64,000 nucleotides of DNA from Tractidigestivibacter scatoligenes (GTDB taxonomy: Bacteria; Actinomycetota; Coriobacteriia; Coriobacteriales; Atopobiaceae), in NCBI RefSeq assembly GCF_001494635.1, contig NZ_LOJF01000001.1, positions 806,001 to 870,000 of the forward strand. The letters run 5' to 3'. Below are positions 33,410 through 43,175 of the stretch, one piece after another (the first letter of the stretch is position 1; each line of letters begins with the position of its first letter). The notes beneath the pieces were generated by a model. The model ran no database searches, was not told where the DNA came from, and saw only the letters and a list, made by a program, of their open reading frames with translations. The translations under genes were made by a program, and so were the position numbers.

Positions 33410-34321
33410 ATGTCGAAGGTCATCGTCTTTGGGTCGCTCAACATGGACCTCTCGGTGAGCTGTCCCCGCGTCCCCGAGGCCGGCGAGACCATCATCGGCC
33501 AGGGCTTTCTTGCAAGTCCCGGCGGCAAGGGCGCCAACCAGGCCATGGCCTCTGCGCGCATGGGTGCCATCACGCACATGGTGGGCGCCGTGGGCAAGGA
33601 CGTCTTTGGCACGCGCCTGGTGCAGTCGCTTGTGGAGGCGGACGTCCTCTGCGAGCGCGTGCGCGCCCTGAAGGACGTGCCCACAGGCACGGCCACCATC
33701 CTTCGTGCGCAGGGTGACAACCGCATTGTGGTGGACCCGGGCGCCAACGCCACCACCCATGCCGACGTGGTCTGCTCTGTCATCGATGACATCGCGGAGC
33801 CGGGCGACATCTTCCTCACGCAGCTCGAGTGCGACATGGACGCCACTGTGGATGCCATCGCCTACGCACGCGAGTCTGGCCTCTACACCATCTTGAACGC
33901 AGCACCGGCGGCGCCGCTCTCCTCGGACATCTACCAGTCGATTGACCTTCTCTGCGTCAACGAGACCGAGTGCCAGGCACTCACAGACATCTCTCCCGAG
34001 ACCGAGAAGGGCTGCATGCGCGCGCTCATGGCCTTCTCGGCGCGTGGGGTGGCAACCACGGTCATCACACTAGGGTCGCGCGGGTCGGTCGCGCTTATCG
34101 CTGACGACATGTACCGCATGGAGCCCTATCAGGTGGACGCGGTGGACACCACCGCCGCTGGTGACACGTACCTCGGTGCCCTTGCGGCCCAGCTCTCCCA
34201 TGGGCTCGATATCATCGACGCCATGCGCTGGGCCTCGGTGGCCGGTGCCCTGGCAACCACCCGCGAGGGTGCCCAGCGTTCTATCCCCACCCTCGCTGAG
34301 GTCGAGCGGCTGCTCGCGTGA
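33410..34321 (+). CDS. rbsK: ribokinase-family sugar kinase
   Basis: ATG 33410 follows GGAGG. The 303-residue protein has the PfkB signatures: VFGSLNMDLSVSC, SPGGKGANQAMASARMG (first signature) and DTTAAGDTYLGALA (second signature with the catalytic Asp). It probably phosphorylates ribose; a related sugar is possible since no ribose transporter is adjacent. Its TGA stop is the first three bases of a TGAGAC palindrome. Confidence 0.85.
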   Translation: MSKVIVFGSLNMDLSVSCPRVPEAGETIIGQGFLASPGGKGANQAMASARMGAITHMVGAVGKDVFGTRLVQSLVEADVLCERVRALKDVPTGTATILRAQGDNRIVVDPGANATTHADVVCSVIDDIAEPGDIFLTQLECDMDATVDAIAYARESGLYTILNAAPAAPLSSDIYQSIDLLCVNETECQALTDISPETEKGCMRALMAFSARGVATTVITLGSRGSVALIADDMYRMEPYQVDAVDTTAAGDTYLGALAAQLSHGLDIIDAMRWASVAGALATTREGAQRSIPTLAEVERLLA

Positions 34322-34347
34322 GACAAAGGGAGTTTCCCTTTGTCTCA
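34319..34347. repeat. TGAGACAAAGGG palindrome, copy 3
   Basis: Perfect TGAGACAAAGGGA/TCCCTTTGTCTCA hairpin with a short loop. Its first three bases are the ribokinase stop codon. Confidence 0.92.
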
Positions 34348-34361
34348 TTCAAAGTCATCGA

Positions 34362-34390
34362 TGAGACAGGGGGACTGTCCCTTTGTCTCA
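34362..34390. repeat. TGAGACAAAGGG palindrome, copy 4
   Basis: TGAGACAGGGGGACTGTCCC followed by TTTGTCTCA. Its right end, read on the minus strand, supplies the TGA stop of the convergent DUF6541 gene. Copies 3 and 4 lie 14 bp apart and separate the two convergent genes. Confidence 0.92.
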
Positions 34391-36433
34391 TTTCTCCGTT
34401 GCGGTGATGCGGTAGAGCTTGTAGCCGTTCTCCTCGAGGACCAGCTCGAAGCCAGGCGTGTCGTCGGTAATGTAGTTGATGCCTCGCCACTTGGCGGCGT
34501 CGTAGGTGCCCTTCACGAAGGTGTTGTTGCGCTCGTCGGTGCTCATGACCAGCACGTAGCGCGCCCCCACGGACTCCACGGCCTGCTGCACCTGCGGGTC
34601 ATCCGCAATGTTGTAGAGCCTCTGACGAATCACGCGACTCTGCCAGGTCTCGCTGCTCGAACCGTAACCCGAGTAGTAGCGGTAGTAGCAGCGCAGTCCC
34701 GTGACGCCATACCCCAAGACGCTGCCGTCGAAGGGCTGGTTGATGACAAGCTCGTCACCCACCAGGCGGTGGACGCTCTCCATGAAGTCCGTCTCCTGGT
34801 AGGTGAGCGGCGCGTCGTGGGAGTAGGCGCGGTAGGCGTAGCTTACGTAGGTGGCCCAGGGGCTGCTCTTCTCGTAGCTAAAGCCGTTGCGGGCCTGGCC
34901 AGGGTAGAAGAGCGCAAGCGGCACGTAGGCCGCAGCCACGACAAGCGCTGCGACCGCTGGAAGCGCGCGCCAGTTGCGCGCCGTCGTCAGGCGCACGAGC
35001 CTGCACGCACCCTCGGCCATGGCATCCAGCCCGTACGAGATGAGCGGCACCGAGAAGATCGTTGCCAAAGATCCAATACGGTAGGGGTCCGAGTACCAGT
35101 ACCCAATGAGGACGGACCTAAAGGCGTCATCCGTCGAGCAGCAGGCCACGTACATCATGTAGGCGGCAATGGCGTAAGGCACCACAATCCAGCGCGTGTC
35201 TCGGCGAGAGATAAGAAGCACCCCGCCTACCAGCAGAATCGCCGCGGGAAAGAGCTGCTCGGCGTCGGGTGCGGGCCACATGCCACGCATGTAGCTCAGG
35301 TGCAAGACGTTGGCTATGGCACCGTCGCCCTCGGCGAACGAGTCCCAGTGGTAGCTCACGAGGTCGGCGAAGGCGGGGATCTTTGTGGCGCCAACCCAGA
35401 CGATTACGAAGAAGACGGCAAAGAGCGTGGCGAGCGCACGCGGTCCAATGGTTGCCCGCGAGCCAAGCCTTATGCGGAGGCTGGAGCTGCCAAGCTGGGC
35501 AACAATCCACGGTGCCAGGAAGACTGCTATCGAGAAGACCACATTGGGGTGGAGAAGCACCGCGCCACAGGTTGCAAGAAACCAGGCGGCGAGGTGGCTC
35601 GCTGCCGCGCGGCGGCTGCCGCCCTGCATAAAGGCACGCATAAAGAGGGTGCAGAGGGCGGGCAGCATGGCAAACGCGGCAATGTTGGGGTAGACGGGCC
35701 CCCAGTTGCAGATGCCCCAGGGGAAGATGGTGAGCGTAAGCGACGCGGCGGTCCCAAGGGCCACCACGCGCGTGCGCCCCGGGAAGATGGTCGAAAGGAG
35801 AAGCAGCATGGAGAGCGGGTAGACCACGGCCATAAGGGCAAGGTTCACCGCGTTTATCGTGCTGGTCACGCTCGCATTGGTGGTAAGGGCAACGGTAGCG
35901 CACAGCACGTGCCAGCCCGAAGGGTAGTAGCCGGTTGGCTGAACGGCCACAAGTGCGTCGGACTCCGTGGAGTAGGAACTGCCGTCGAGCGGCGACATCG
36001 AGAGCGAGTCCATCATCGCGCGGATGGAATTGATGTGGTGCACCGAGTCGTAATCCTGGTGAAAGGCGTTGGGGGAGGGGAGTATCCCCGCGAGAAAGAC
36101 GTAGCCTGCGGCTAGTCCTGCCACAAGGAAAAGGGCTACGAGGGCGGGGTGCACGGCTGGTGCGCCGTCACGTGCCCCGGGGAAGAAGCGGTTGCGGAGA
36201 AGTGTTGCCACAAGCAGCAGTGCGGAGGGCAGCCCCACCATCATGGCTGGCGTTGCCGGGACCTTTGCCATGGAAAGTACCTGGCCCATAACGCATATGA
36301 CCGCCATGCCAAGCGGTGCTGCTGCGAGAAGGGCCGTCATGCGGGGGAGTCCCAAGGTGCGGCCAAGCAGGTACCCTGGCACGTCCAGGAAGAGCAGTGT
36401 CACAAACACCGTGAGGTAGAAGGAGAGCCACAT
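34388..36433 (-). CDS. DUF6541 multi-pass membrane protein
   Basis: I place the start at ATG 36433 (MWLSFYLTVFVTLLFLDVPG), which mirrors the start of its divergent paralogue; 33 extra codons lie upstream in frame. The 681-residue protein has at least twelve membrane segments in the first 480 residues and an external C-terminal domain (VINQPFDGSVLGYGV, RYVLVMSTD, YITDDTPGFELVLEENGYKL). The conserved motifs SYSTESDALVAVQPTGYYPS and WGPVYPNIAAFAM match the DUF6541 family, which resembles GT-C type glycosyltransferases. A role in building surface glycans is inferred from its neighbours. Confidence 0.8.
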   Translation of the reverse strand: MWLSFYLTVFVTLLFLDVPGYLLGRTLGLPRMTALLAAAPLGMAVICVMGQVLSMAKVPATPAMMVGLPSALLLVATLLRNRFFPGARDGAPAVHPALVALFLVAGLAAGYVFLAGILPSPNAFHQDYDSVHHINSIRAMMDSLSMSPLDGSSYSTESDALVAVQPTGYYPSGWHVLCATVALTTNASVTSTINAVNLALMAVVYPLSMLLLLSTIFPGRTRVVALGTAASLTLTIFPWGICNWGPVYPNIAAFAMLPALCTLFMRAFMQGGSRRAAASHLAAWFLATCGAVLLHPNVVFSIAVFLAPWIVAQLGSSSLRIRLGSRATIGPRALATLFAVFFVIVWVGATKIPAFADLVSYHWDSFAEGDGAIANVLHLSYMRGMWPAPDAEQLFPAAILLVGGVLLISRRDTRWIVVPYAIAAYMMYVACCSTDDAFRSVLIGYWYSDPYRIGSLATIFSVPLISYGLDAMAEGACRLVRLTTARNWRALPAVAALVVAAAYVPLALFYPGQARNGFSYEKSSPWATYVSYAYRAYSHDAPLTYQETDFMESVHRLVGDELVINQPFDGSVLGYGVTGLRCYYRYYSGYGSSSETWQSRVIRQRLYNIADDPQVQQAVESVGARYVLVMSTDERNNTFVKGTYDAAKWRGINYITDDTPGFELVLEENGYKLYRITATEK

Positions 36434-36625
36434 ATCCTGTTTTGTCCGCTTCGCTCGAGGGTGGACGCGCGCGGGATGTCCCGCGAGTTCAACCCTCCCA
36501 TCGTAGTCCATGAGGATGCATACGGAACGCAATAACGTGGTGCATGATAGACTACCTGCTGGGCTGGCATACCGCCCGCCCCTTTTGTTGTCCTCCCACG
36601 AGGAGGGGATGGGAGCGGCGCCCTC

Positions 36626-38674
36626 ATGTGGCCCTTGTTCTTCCTTGCATGCTTGTTAATGGTGGCTATCCTCTATCTGCCGGGTGCGTTTGCGTTTTGC
36701 GCCCTGGGACTTCGCCTTGAGGATGCTGTTGCCTGCGCCCCCATCTACGGAGTGGCTCTTATCTCGCTGAATGCAGTGATTCTGCCGCACATTGGCCTCT
36801 CGGCTTCGCTCCTCACGCTTGTTGTGCCGGCACTCGCGTTTGGAGTGATTGCCTATGCGGTCGCCGCGGTGCGCAGGCGGAAGGCGGCCGGACAAGTCAA
36901 AGGGCAGACGTTATCCGAGACGGGCCGCCTTTTGGTCTGTGGCCACAGCGTTCCTGCCTGGAGCGTCCTCGTTGCCTACGGCGTTTTGGGTGGAAGCATA
37001 TGCTGCCTGGTGTTTGTCCGCAATCTGGGAGATCCGCAGGCCTTCCTCCAGTCCTACGACAACGGCTTTCACCTTGCCGCTATAAGGACCTATCTCTCCA
37101 CTGGCAACTTTTCGTCATTCTCGAGTTTCTACTACGTCCCTGGAGAGGCAATGCCCATGGTCTCGCAGGGCGGGTTCTATCCCAGCGCCTGGCATGACCT
37201 GTGCGCCCTTGTCGCCCAGACCTTCTCTGTGCCTGTGACCCTTTCCGTGAACGTGGTCAACGCTACGCTGGCGGGCGTGGTTTTCCCTGTCTCGGTATTC
37301 TTCCTTCTGCGACGTCTCTTTCCGGGGAAGGACTCCGTTGTTGTTGCCGGCGCCTTCGTCGCCCCTGCCTTTGCCTGCTATCCGTGGGACTTTCTCACCT
37401 GGGGGCCGCTCTACCCCAATCTGCTCACAAACGCCCTGGTACCGCTTGGCGTTGGCGCATTTGTTGCCCTCATGCGTCCTGCCAGCGAGAAAGGCGTGCG
37501 CGTGCGTATGCTCCTCGTCTTTTTTGCTGCCTGCATAGCCGAGGCATTTGCCCAGCCAAACGGCGTCTTCACGATGGCGGCGCTGCTTGCGGCGTATCTT
37601 GTGTGGGCAGCCATGAGGGCTGCGAAAGATGCGCGCGAGGCGGGACGGCGTGCACCCTCGCCACTGGTTGCGGGCGTCCTGGCGTTTTTTGCCGTTGGAT
37701 GCATTTGGATTGGCTGCTACAAGCTCCCCATGCTCCACAAGGTTGTGACCTTTAACTGGCCAGCTACCCTAGGGCTTCGCGGAGGAGGGCTTGCCGCCCT
37801 TTCGCTGGGCATGAACGGCCATCCGGCTCAGTGGGTGCTTGCGGCCATAGTGATTGTGGGCGTTGTCTGCGCCATGCTAGACCGTTCGCGTGATTACTGG
37901 TGGCTTTCGGTCTCCTGGGCATTCATTGCAGCGTGCTTTGTGATAGATGTGGCGACGGAAGGCACGCTCAAGCGCGTTACCTGCGGGTTCTGGTATGCAG
38001 ATCCGCATCGCATTGCGGCAAATCTCTGCCTTGCGGCAATTCCGCTTGCAGCCCTTGGTCTCTCGTGGCTGGGCGAGAAGCTGGCAAATGTGCTTGGACG
38101 TACCAAACGCTCTGCCGTCCCTCTGACAGTGGCGGTTGCCGCCGGCCTTGTTGTGACCTTCCCCTCGTATCTCCCCGTTGCCTCTACCGAGGGTCCTACT
38201 GCTTTCGCAAGCCTTGGGGCAACTGTTGAAGGTCAGAGTGGCCTTGACAATGTTCTTCTCGACGCAGGCGAGATGGAATTCTCCAAAGAGGCACTTGCGA
38301 TGATCCCAGAGGGCTCCCTGGTGATAAACGAGCCAAACGATGGCAGCGCCTTCCTCTATCCGCTCCTCGATGCGAAGATCTACTACCACGCATTTGCGTT
38401 CTTCGACGGCACTCCCAACGAGACCGAGGAGAGTCTCCTCATTCGCCATCACCTCAGCGAATACGCCACGCGGCAGGACGTTCGCGATGCAGTCTCGTCG
38501 ATTGGCGCTACGTACGTGCTCGTACTTGACCAAGGGCAGGGAAACGATCGCCCGCGCCTCTGGTCGTATTACTACGAGCAGTGGAACGGAATCGAGGACA
38601 TTACGGACGATACCCCCGGATTCACGGTTGTTCTCGCCCGCGGCGACATGCGCCTGTACAAGATTGGGGACTAG
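36626..38674 (+). CDS. DUF6541 multi-pass membrane protein, divergent paralogue
   Basis: The 682-residue product is a clear paralogue of the gene on the other side of the 192-bp divergent region: both have GGFYPSAWHDLCA-like and WGPLYPNLLTNAL-like motifs, FWYADPHRIAANL, a C-terminal LVINEPNDGSAFLYPLLDAK and a closing ITDDTPGFTVVLARGDMRLY. It has about twelve membrane segments. It is the first gene of a run that continues with an acyltransferase and three glycosyltransferases, all on the plus strand with small gaps, so it probably belongs to a surface-polysaccharide operon. Confidence 0.8.
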   Translation: MWPLFFLACLLMVAILYLPGAFAFCALGLRLEDAVACAPIYGVALISLNAVILPHIGLSASLLTLVVPALAFGVIAYAVAAVRRRKAAGQVKGQTLSETGRLLVCGHSVPAWSVLVAYGVLGGSICCLVFVRNLGDPQAFLQSYDNGFHLAAIRTYLSTGNFSSFSSFYYVPGEAMPMVSQGGFYPSAWHDLCALVAQTFSVPVTLSVNVVNATLAGVVFPVSVFFLLRRLFPGKDSVVVAGAFVAPAFACYPWDFLTWGPLYPNLLTNALVPLGVGAFVALMRPASEKGVRVRMLLVFFAACIAEAFAQPNGVFTMAALLAAYLVWAAMRAAKDAREAGRRAPSPLVAGVLAFFAVGCIWIGCYKLPMLHKVVTFNWPATLGLRGGGLAALSLGMNGHPAQWVLAAIVIVGVVCAMLDRSRDYWWLSVSWAFIAACFVIDVATEGTLKRVTCGFWYADPHRIAANLCLAAIPLAALGLSWLGEKLANVLGRTKRSAVPLTVAVAAGLVVTFPSYLPVASTEGPTAFASLGATVEGQSGLDNVLLDAGEMEFSKEALAMIPEGSLVINEPNDGSAFLYPLLDAKIYYHAFAFFDGTPNETEESLLIRHHLSEYATRQDVRDAVSSIGATYVLVLDQGQGNDRPRLWSYYYEQWNGIEDITDDTPGFTVVLARGDMRLYKIGD

Positions 38675-38675
38675 T

Positions 38676-39779
38676 GTGGCAGCATCTCAGACCACGGCTG
38701 CGGCTGTTCCCGCTGCCGGCAAGGCGTCATCGCGACGCCTCCCCGAGTACGACCTTGTCCGCGTCGTCGCCATGGTCTTTGTGGTGGCGGTGCACTCCCT
38801 CATGGTGGTGGACACCTCTGTGCGTGCCGGTGTGATTACCGAGGTGGCGGGCCAATCGCTGTTCTTCACCGCCAATGCCCTCTTCTTCCTGCTCTCTGGC
38901 CGCTTCAACCTGCGCGATGTTCCCGAGGGCAAGCTTGGTGACTTCTACCTCAAGAAGTTCCGTGGCGTTATTCTCCCGGCGCTGGTGATCTTCTTTGTCC
39001 GCGCCCTTTACGACCTGCGTGCAGACCCGGTCTCGCTGCGCCACGTGGTGGGCTACTTCGTTCGTGGGAGCCTGGGACAGTACTCTGGCATCGAGTACTG
39101 GTTTATCTTCTCGCTTGCCAAGCTGCTGCTTGCGGCCCCCTTCCTCGCTCCTGCGTTCGCACACCTATCTCCCAAGCGCGCCAAGGCGTTCCTGGGCATT
39201 GGACTTGCCTGGTTTGCGGTGCTCTTTGTCTGCAACAACGCGGGCGTTGACTTCTCCTGGGACTTCCTCTTCTCGGGCTTTGTCTTTCCGTTCTGTCTTG
39301 GTCCCAGCATCGAGGAGCTTCTCTCTGGCAGACGTGCCCGGAGGGCGCTGGCGGTTGTGGCCCCGCTCTCGTGGATAGCGACGACCTATCTGGTACTCCA
39401 GGGATGGCGCACCGGAGCCTTTGACAACTCTCCCCTCTATATGCTGCTTTCATTTGGCATCTACATTGGTCTTCTCTCTTTGGGCAGGCGCCTTGCCGCG
39501 CGCGGCTCCCTCGACGGGCGCCTCGGTTCGGTCATCTCCTTCGTGGCGCGTCACTCATTCACGGTGTATTTGGTTCACCTGATGATTTTGATGCCCATTG
39601 CACACCGCATCCCAGGAGGCTGCGGTATGGTCTCTTTAGCGTTCTATCCTCTTGTGATTGTCTTGGTGGTCCTTCTGTCCCTTGGGGTTGCCGTGGTTCT
39701 CGACACGGTTCTCGTGAAGCCCTGCCAGGCCCTTCTCGACAGGATCGTCAGTCGTTTCCGCGCTCGCGGGGATGCGTAA
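38676..39779 (+). CDS. acyltransferase family 3 membrane protein
   Basis: GTG 38676 lies two bases after the preceding stop, with ATTGGGGA upstream. The 367-residue protein has about ten membrane segments, starting RLPEYDLVRVVAMVFVVAVH with the catalytic His of the family, and FFLLSGRFNLRD, GIEYWFIFSLAKLLLAAPFL and HSFTVYLVHLMILMPIAHR. Family 3 acyltransferases add acetyl or other acyl groups to exported carbohydrates. Context suggests decoration of the glycan built by the following genes. Confidence 0.85.
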   Translation: MAASQTTAAAVPAAGKASSRRLPEYDLVRVVAMVFVVAVHSLMVVDTSVRAGVITEVAGQSLFFTANALFFLLSGRFNLRDVPEGKLGDFYLKKFRGVILPALVIFFVRALYDLRADPVSLRHVVGYFVRGSLGQYSGIEYWFIFSLAKLLLAAPFLAPAFAHLSPKRAKAFLGIGLAWFAVLFVCNNAGVDFSWDFLFSGFVFPFCLGPSIEELLSGRRARRALAVVAPLSWIATTYLVLQGWRTGAFDNSPLYMLLSFGIYIGLLSLGRRLAARGSLDGRLGSVISFVARHSFTVYLVHLMILMPIAHRIPGGCGMVSLAFYPLVIVLVVLLSLGVAVVLDTVLVKPCQALLDRIVSRFRARGDA

Positions 39780-39802
39780 CGTAAGACTTTCGGAGGTTTA
39801 TC

Positions 39803-40954
39803 GTGAGCGACATCCATCAGCCCCTCGTCTCGGTGCTGGTCCCCATCTACAACGTCGAGACCTACCTCGAGCAGTGCCTCTCGTCTCTTGCCGCCCAGAC
39901 CCTTAAGGACATTGAGGTTATCTGCATTAACGATGGCTCCACCGACTCTTCGCCCGCGATCATCCGCTCCTTCATGAATCGCGACCCTCGCTTCCACCTG
40001 GTGGACAAGGAGAACAGCGGCTACGGCGACTCCATGAACCGTGGCCTTGACGCCGCCCGTGGCAAGTACGTGGCCATCCTTGAGTCCGATGACTTCATGG
40101 AGCCTGACGGCCTTGAGTACATGGTCGAGCAGGCCGAGCGCGCCTCGCTCGAGGTCTTCAAGTGCAACTTCTGGCTCTATTGGTCCAAGCCCACCGAAAA
40201 TCACTCCTTCCGCCACAATCTCTACTTCCCGCTTGCATCTCCCGAGATGATCGAGATGGGCCCCCATGCGCCCGTGGACTACCCAGAGGTCTTCTGGTCA
40301 AAGGCGTCCATCTGGAGCGCCCTCTACCTGAGGGGCTTCCTAGAGGAGAACCACATTCGCTTCCTTCCCACGCCCGGTGCCTCCTACCAGGACTCCAGCT
40401 TCACCTTCAAGGTGCTTGCGTGCGCGCATCGCATTGCCTACTCCGGTCGCGCCTTTGTCCACTATCGACAGGACAACGAGAAGTCCTCGGTCAACTCCAA
40501 GGGCAAGGTCTTCTGCACCTGCGACGAGCACGCCGAGATGCGCCGTTTCCTTGATGAGGACCGCCCCGACCTCAAGGCCGCCCTCGACCCCATTCGCGCG
40601 CACGTGAAGTTCCTCAACTACCGTTGGAACTACGGCCGCCTTACGCCAGACCTTCGTCCCACCTTCCTCGAGCGCTATACGGCAGAAATGCGCGAAGAGG
40701 TGGAGCGCGGCGCCATTCCGCGCGGCTACTTCGATGGTACGCTGCGGCCCTCGGGTGACGACCAGGATCGCTTCCGCTACTTCGAGCCCTGGGAGATAGA
40801 TGAGGTGGCGGACATCATGAACGAGCCCGCCTACTTTGCGGCGCACTTTGCAAGCGAGACAAGCCCCGACCGCGCGCAGACCGTGCGCACCTACTGGGAG
40901 GCCGGCGGGCCTCGCTACCTCCTGCGAGTCCTGCGTGACAAGGCATCCAAGTGA
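39803..40954 (+). CDS. family 2 glycosyltransferase A
   Basis: GTG 39803 follows GGAGG (39790-39794). The 383-residue protein has a GT-A fold with VSVLVPIYNVETYLEQCLSS (1-30), INDGSTDSSP and the DxD metal motif in VAILESDDFME. The acceptor-side C-terminal half (QDSSFTFKVLACAHRI, FVHYRQDNEKSSV) closely resembles that of the next gene, so the two are tandem paralogues. It transfers a nucleotide-sugar-derived sugar at the inner membrane face. Its stop overlaps the next start (GTGA). Confidence 0.9.
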   Translation: MSDIHQPLVSVLVPIYNVETYLEQCLSSLAAQTLKDIEVICINDGSTDSSPAIIRSFMNRDPRFHLVDKENSGYGDSMNRGLDAARGKYVAILESDDFMEPDGLEYMVEQAERASLEVFKCNFWLYWSKPTENHSFRHNLYFPLASPEMIEMGPHAPVDYPEVFWSKASIWSALYLRGFLEENHIRFLPTPGASYQDSSFTFKVLACAHRIAYSGRAFVHYRQDNEKSSVNSKGKVFCTCDEHAEMRRFLDEDRPDLKAALDPIRAHVKFLNYRWNYGRLTPDLRPTFLERYTAEMREEVERGAIPRGYFDGTLRPSGDDQDRFRYFEPWEIDEVADIMNEPAYFAAHFASETSPDRAQTVRTYWEAGGPRYLLRVLRDKASK

Positions 40955-42087
40955 GCGGCGCAGTGAGCCTGGACGCGACGCCGGCCGTCTCTGTCATCGT
41001 GCCCATCTACAATGCCGCGCGCTTCCTCGAGAAGTGCCTCTCGTCCCTTGTTGCCCAGACCTTCGACGACTTCGAGGCCATCTGCGTGGACGACGGCTCC
41101 GCGGACGCCTCGGCCAACATCGTGCGTGGGTTTGTCGACAGGGACGAGCGCTTTTCCCTGGTGAGCAAGGAGAACTCCGGCTACGGGGCCTCTATGAACA
41201 TGGGCCTCGACCGTGCGCGCGGTCGTTATGTTGCCATTCTCGAGTCCGATGACTTCTTTGACCCGCAGGCGCTTGAGCTTCTCGTCTTTGCCGCCGAGGC
41301 CGCGGACGCAGACGTTGCGAAGGGCAATTTCTGGCTGTACTGGTCAAGCCCCAGCGAGCGTCGCGTGCCCTTCTCGGTTGTCGATGCGCCGCTGGTAGGG
41401 AGGACCATCTGCCCGCGCAGGGATGACGACATGGCGATCTTCTTCCGCAAGCCGTCCATCTGGTCGGGCGTCTACCGTCGCTCTTTCCTCGAGGAGAACG
41501 GCATTCGCTTTCTTGAGACGCCTGGTGCCTCGTACCAGGATGCTGGCTTCAACTTCAAGGTGTGGGCGGCTGCCGAGCGTGCGACCTTCATTGCCGACTG
41601 CGTGCTGTGCTACCGCCAAGACAACGAGGCCTCGTCTGTGAAGTCGAGCGCTAAGGCCTTCTGCGTATGTGACGAGTACCAGTCTATGGCCGAGTTTGTG
41701 GATGAGCACTTCTCGGGTGCGGAGGCCACGCACCTTACGGGCATCCTCGAGCGCATGAAGCTCGATAGCTACCTCTGGAACTACGACCGGCTTGATGAAA
41801 GCTTGCGCCCTCAGTTTGTGGAGCGTATCTCCTGCGAGATGGCGGACGACGTGGCAAAGGGTCGCGTCGATCGCACGCTCTTCGAGCCCGGTGCCGCCGC
41901 CGACCTTGATGCGCTCATTGCGGACCCCAAGCGCTTCGTGCGCTCTCGCAAGGCACAGACCGGACCGGCGGGGAGCGTTGCTCGCTACCTCGTGCTGGGC
42001 GGGATGCCCCTGCTCACGAAGGCGCTTCAGTTCAAGGCGCGCGGCCATTCCGCGCGTCGTACCAATCAGGAGGGAGCAGCGCTGTGA
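40951..42087 (+). CDS. family 2 glycosyltransferase B
   Basis: The 378-residue protein begins at a GTG overlapping the previous stop by four bases. It shares with gene A the strings SVIVPIYNAARFLEKCLSSL, VDDGSADASANIV, YVAILESDDFFDPQ and FLETPGASYQDAGFNFKVWA. Tandem duplication with later divergence is the simplest origin. It adds a sugar to the same glycan, presumably with a different acceptor. Confidence 0.9.
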   Translation: MSGAVSLDATPAVSVIVPIYNAARFLEKCLSSLVAQTFDDFEAICVDDGSADASANIVRGFVDRDERFSLVSKENSGYGASMNMGLDRARGRYVAILESDDFFDPQALELLVFAAEAADADVAKGNFWLYWSSPSERRVPFSVVDAPLVGRTICPRRDDDMAIFFRKPSIWSGVYRRSFLEENGIRFLETPGASYQDAGFNFKVWAAAERATFIADCVLCYRQDNEASSVKSSAKAFCVCDEYQSMAEFVDEHFSGAEATHLTGILERMKLDSYLWNYDRLDESLRPQFVERISCEMADDVAKGRVDRTLFEPGAAADLDALIADPKRFVRSRKAQTGPAGSVARYLVLGGMPLLTKALQFKARGHSARRTNQEGAAL

Positions 42088-43133
42088 GCCGCATCTCTGT
42101 GTTAGTGCCCGTCTACAACGTAGAGGGTTATCTCGACGAGTGCCTTGGTTCGCTTGCGGACCAGTCTCTTGCCGACATTGACATCATCTGCGTGAACGAC
42201 GGCTCTACCGACGGATCGCGTGCGGTGCTTGCCAAGTGGGAGCAGCGCGACCCTCGCGTGCGGGTGATAGACAAGCCTAATGGCGGGCTCTCCTCGGCGA
42301 GAAACGCTGGCATCGACGCAGCAACCACCGAGTACGTGTGCTTCCTCGACTCGGACGACCGCTTTCATCCCAACGCGTGCGCCGAGATGGTGCGCCTTCT
42401 CGACCAGACCGGCGCCGACGTCCTCACCTTTGGCTCTACCCTCAATCCGCCAGAGACCCGCGACCAATGGCTGGAGTTTGTGCTCTCTCCTCGTGATGCG
42501 GTCTTCGAGGGCTATGACTCGGGGCTCATGTTCCACGAGGCCTCAAGGCCCTTCTCGTGGCGCACTGCCTGCCGTCGAGACTTCCTTGTCGAGAAAGGCA
42601 TCCGCTTTGAGGAAGACGTGCGCTTTGGCGAGGACCAAGTCTTCGACTTTGCCATCTACCCGCGCGCTTCTCGTACGGCGCTCTCTTCCGAGAAGCTCTA
42701 CGAGTACCGCGTTGCCCGCGAGGGCTCGCTCATGGCACGCATGAATGCAGATGTCACAGCCAAGATGCTCGAGCACGTGAACATTGTCGACCACATTCTC
42801 AAGGACTGGCAGCGCGGCGGCTTCATGGGGATGGATGACGAGAACCTCATTGAGTTCATCATGGAGTTTGTGATGCGCGAGGCCATCCGTCAGGACGATG
42901 CCGGGTACCGCAAGATTGCTGCGGCCATGCGCTCCGTGCTCCTCTCGTTTTGGGACGAGAAGACACTCTCTTCGATGGATGTGCTCGCGACGACTCGCGC
43001 AATGGTCACGAAGGCGACGCTTGCACCCAAGGGCATGGGGGCTGCCGCCCGTCGCGCCCTGGCCGTTGCGTACTACCAGGAGCACAAGCACGCTGACTTC
43101 ATGCTTCGCCTGGAGCGGCGTTTCCGCCGCTAG
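42084..43133 (+). CDS. family 2 glycosyltransferase C
   Basis: Third in the overlapping series (GTG 42084 within the previous stop). The 349-residue protein has SVLVPVYNVEGYLDECLGSL, VNDGSTDGSRAVLAKWEQ, KPNGGLSSARNAGID and CFLDSDDRFHPNA. The GGLSSARN variant places it in a different subgroup from genes A and B, closer to EpsJ-like enzymes. It ends the run; a HAD gene follows in the opposite direction. Confidence 0.9.
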   Translation: MSRISVLVPVYNVEGYLDECLGSLADQSLADIDIICVNDGSTDGSRAVLAKWEQRDPRVRVIDKPNGGLSSARNAGIDAATTEYVCFLDSDDRFHPNACAEMVRLLDQTGADVLTFGSTLNPPETRDQWLEFVLSPRDAVFEGYDSGLMFHEASRPFSWRTACRRDFLVEKGIRFEEDVRFGEDQVFDFAIYPRASRTALSSEKLYEYRVAREGSLMARMNADVTAKMLEHVNIVDHILKDWQRGGFMGMDDENLIEFIMEFVMREAIRQDDAGYRKIAAAMRSVLLSFWDEKTLSSMDVLATTRAMVTKATLAPKGMGAAARRALAVAYYQEHKHADFMLRLERRFRR

Positions 43134-43175
43134 ACGCCGCGGGGCTGCCGCGGTGCCGTCGCGCCTACGCTATCC

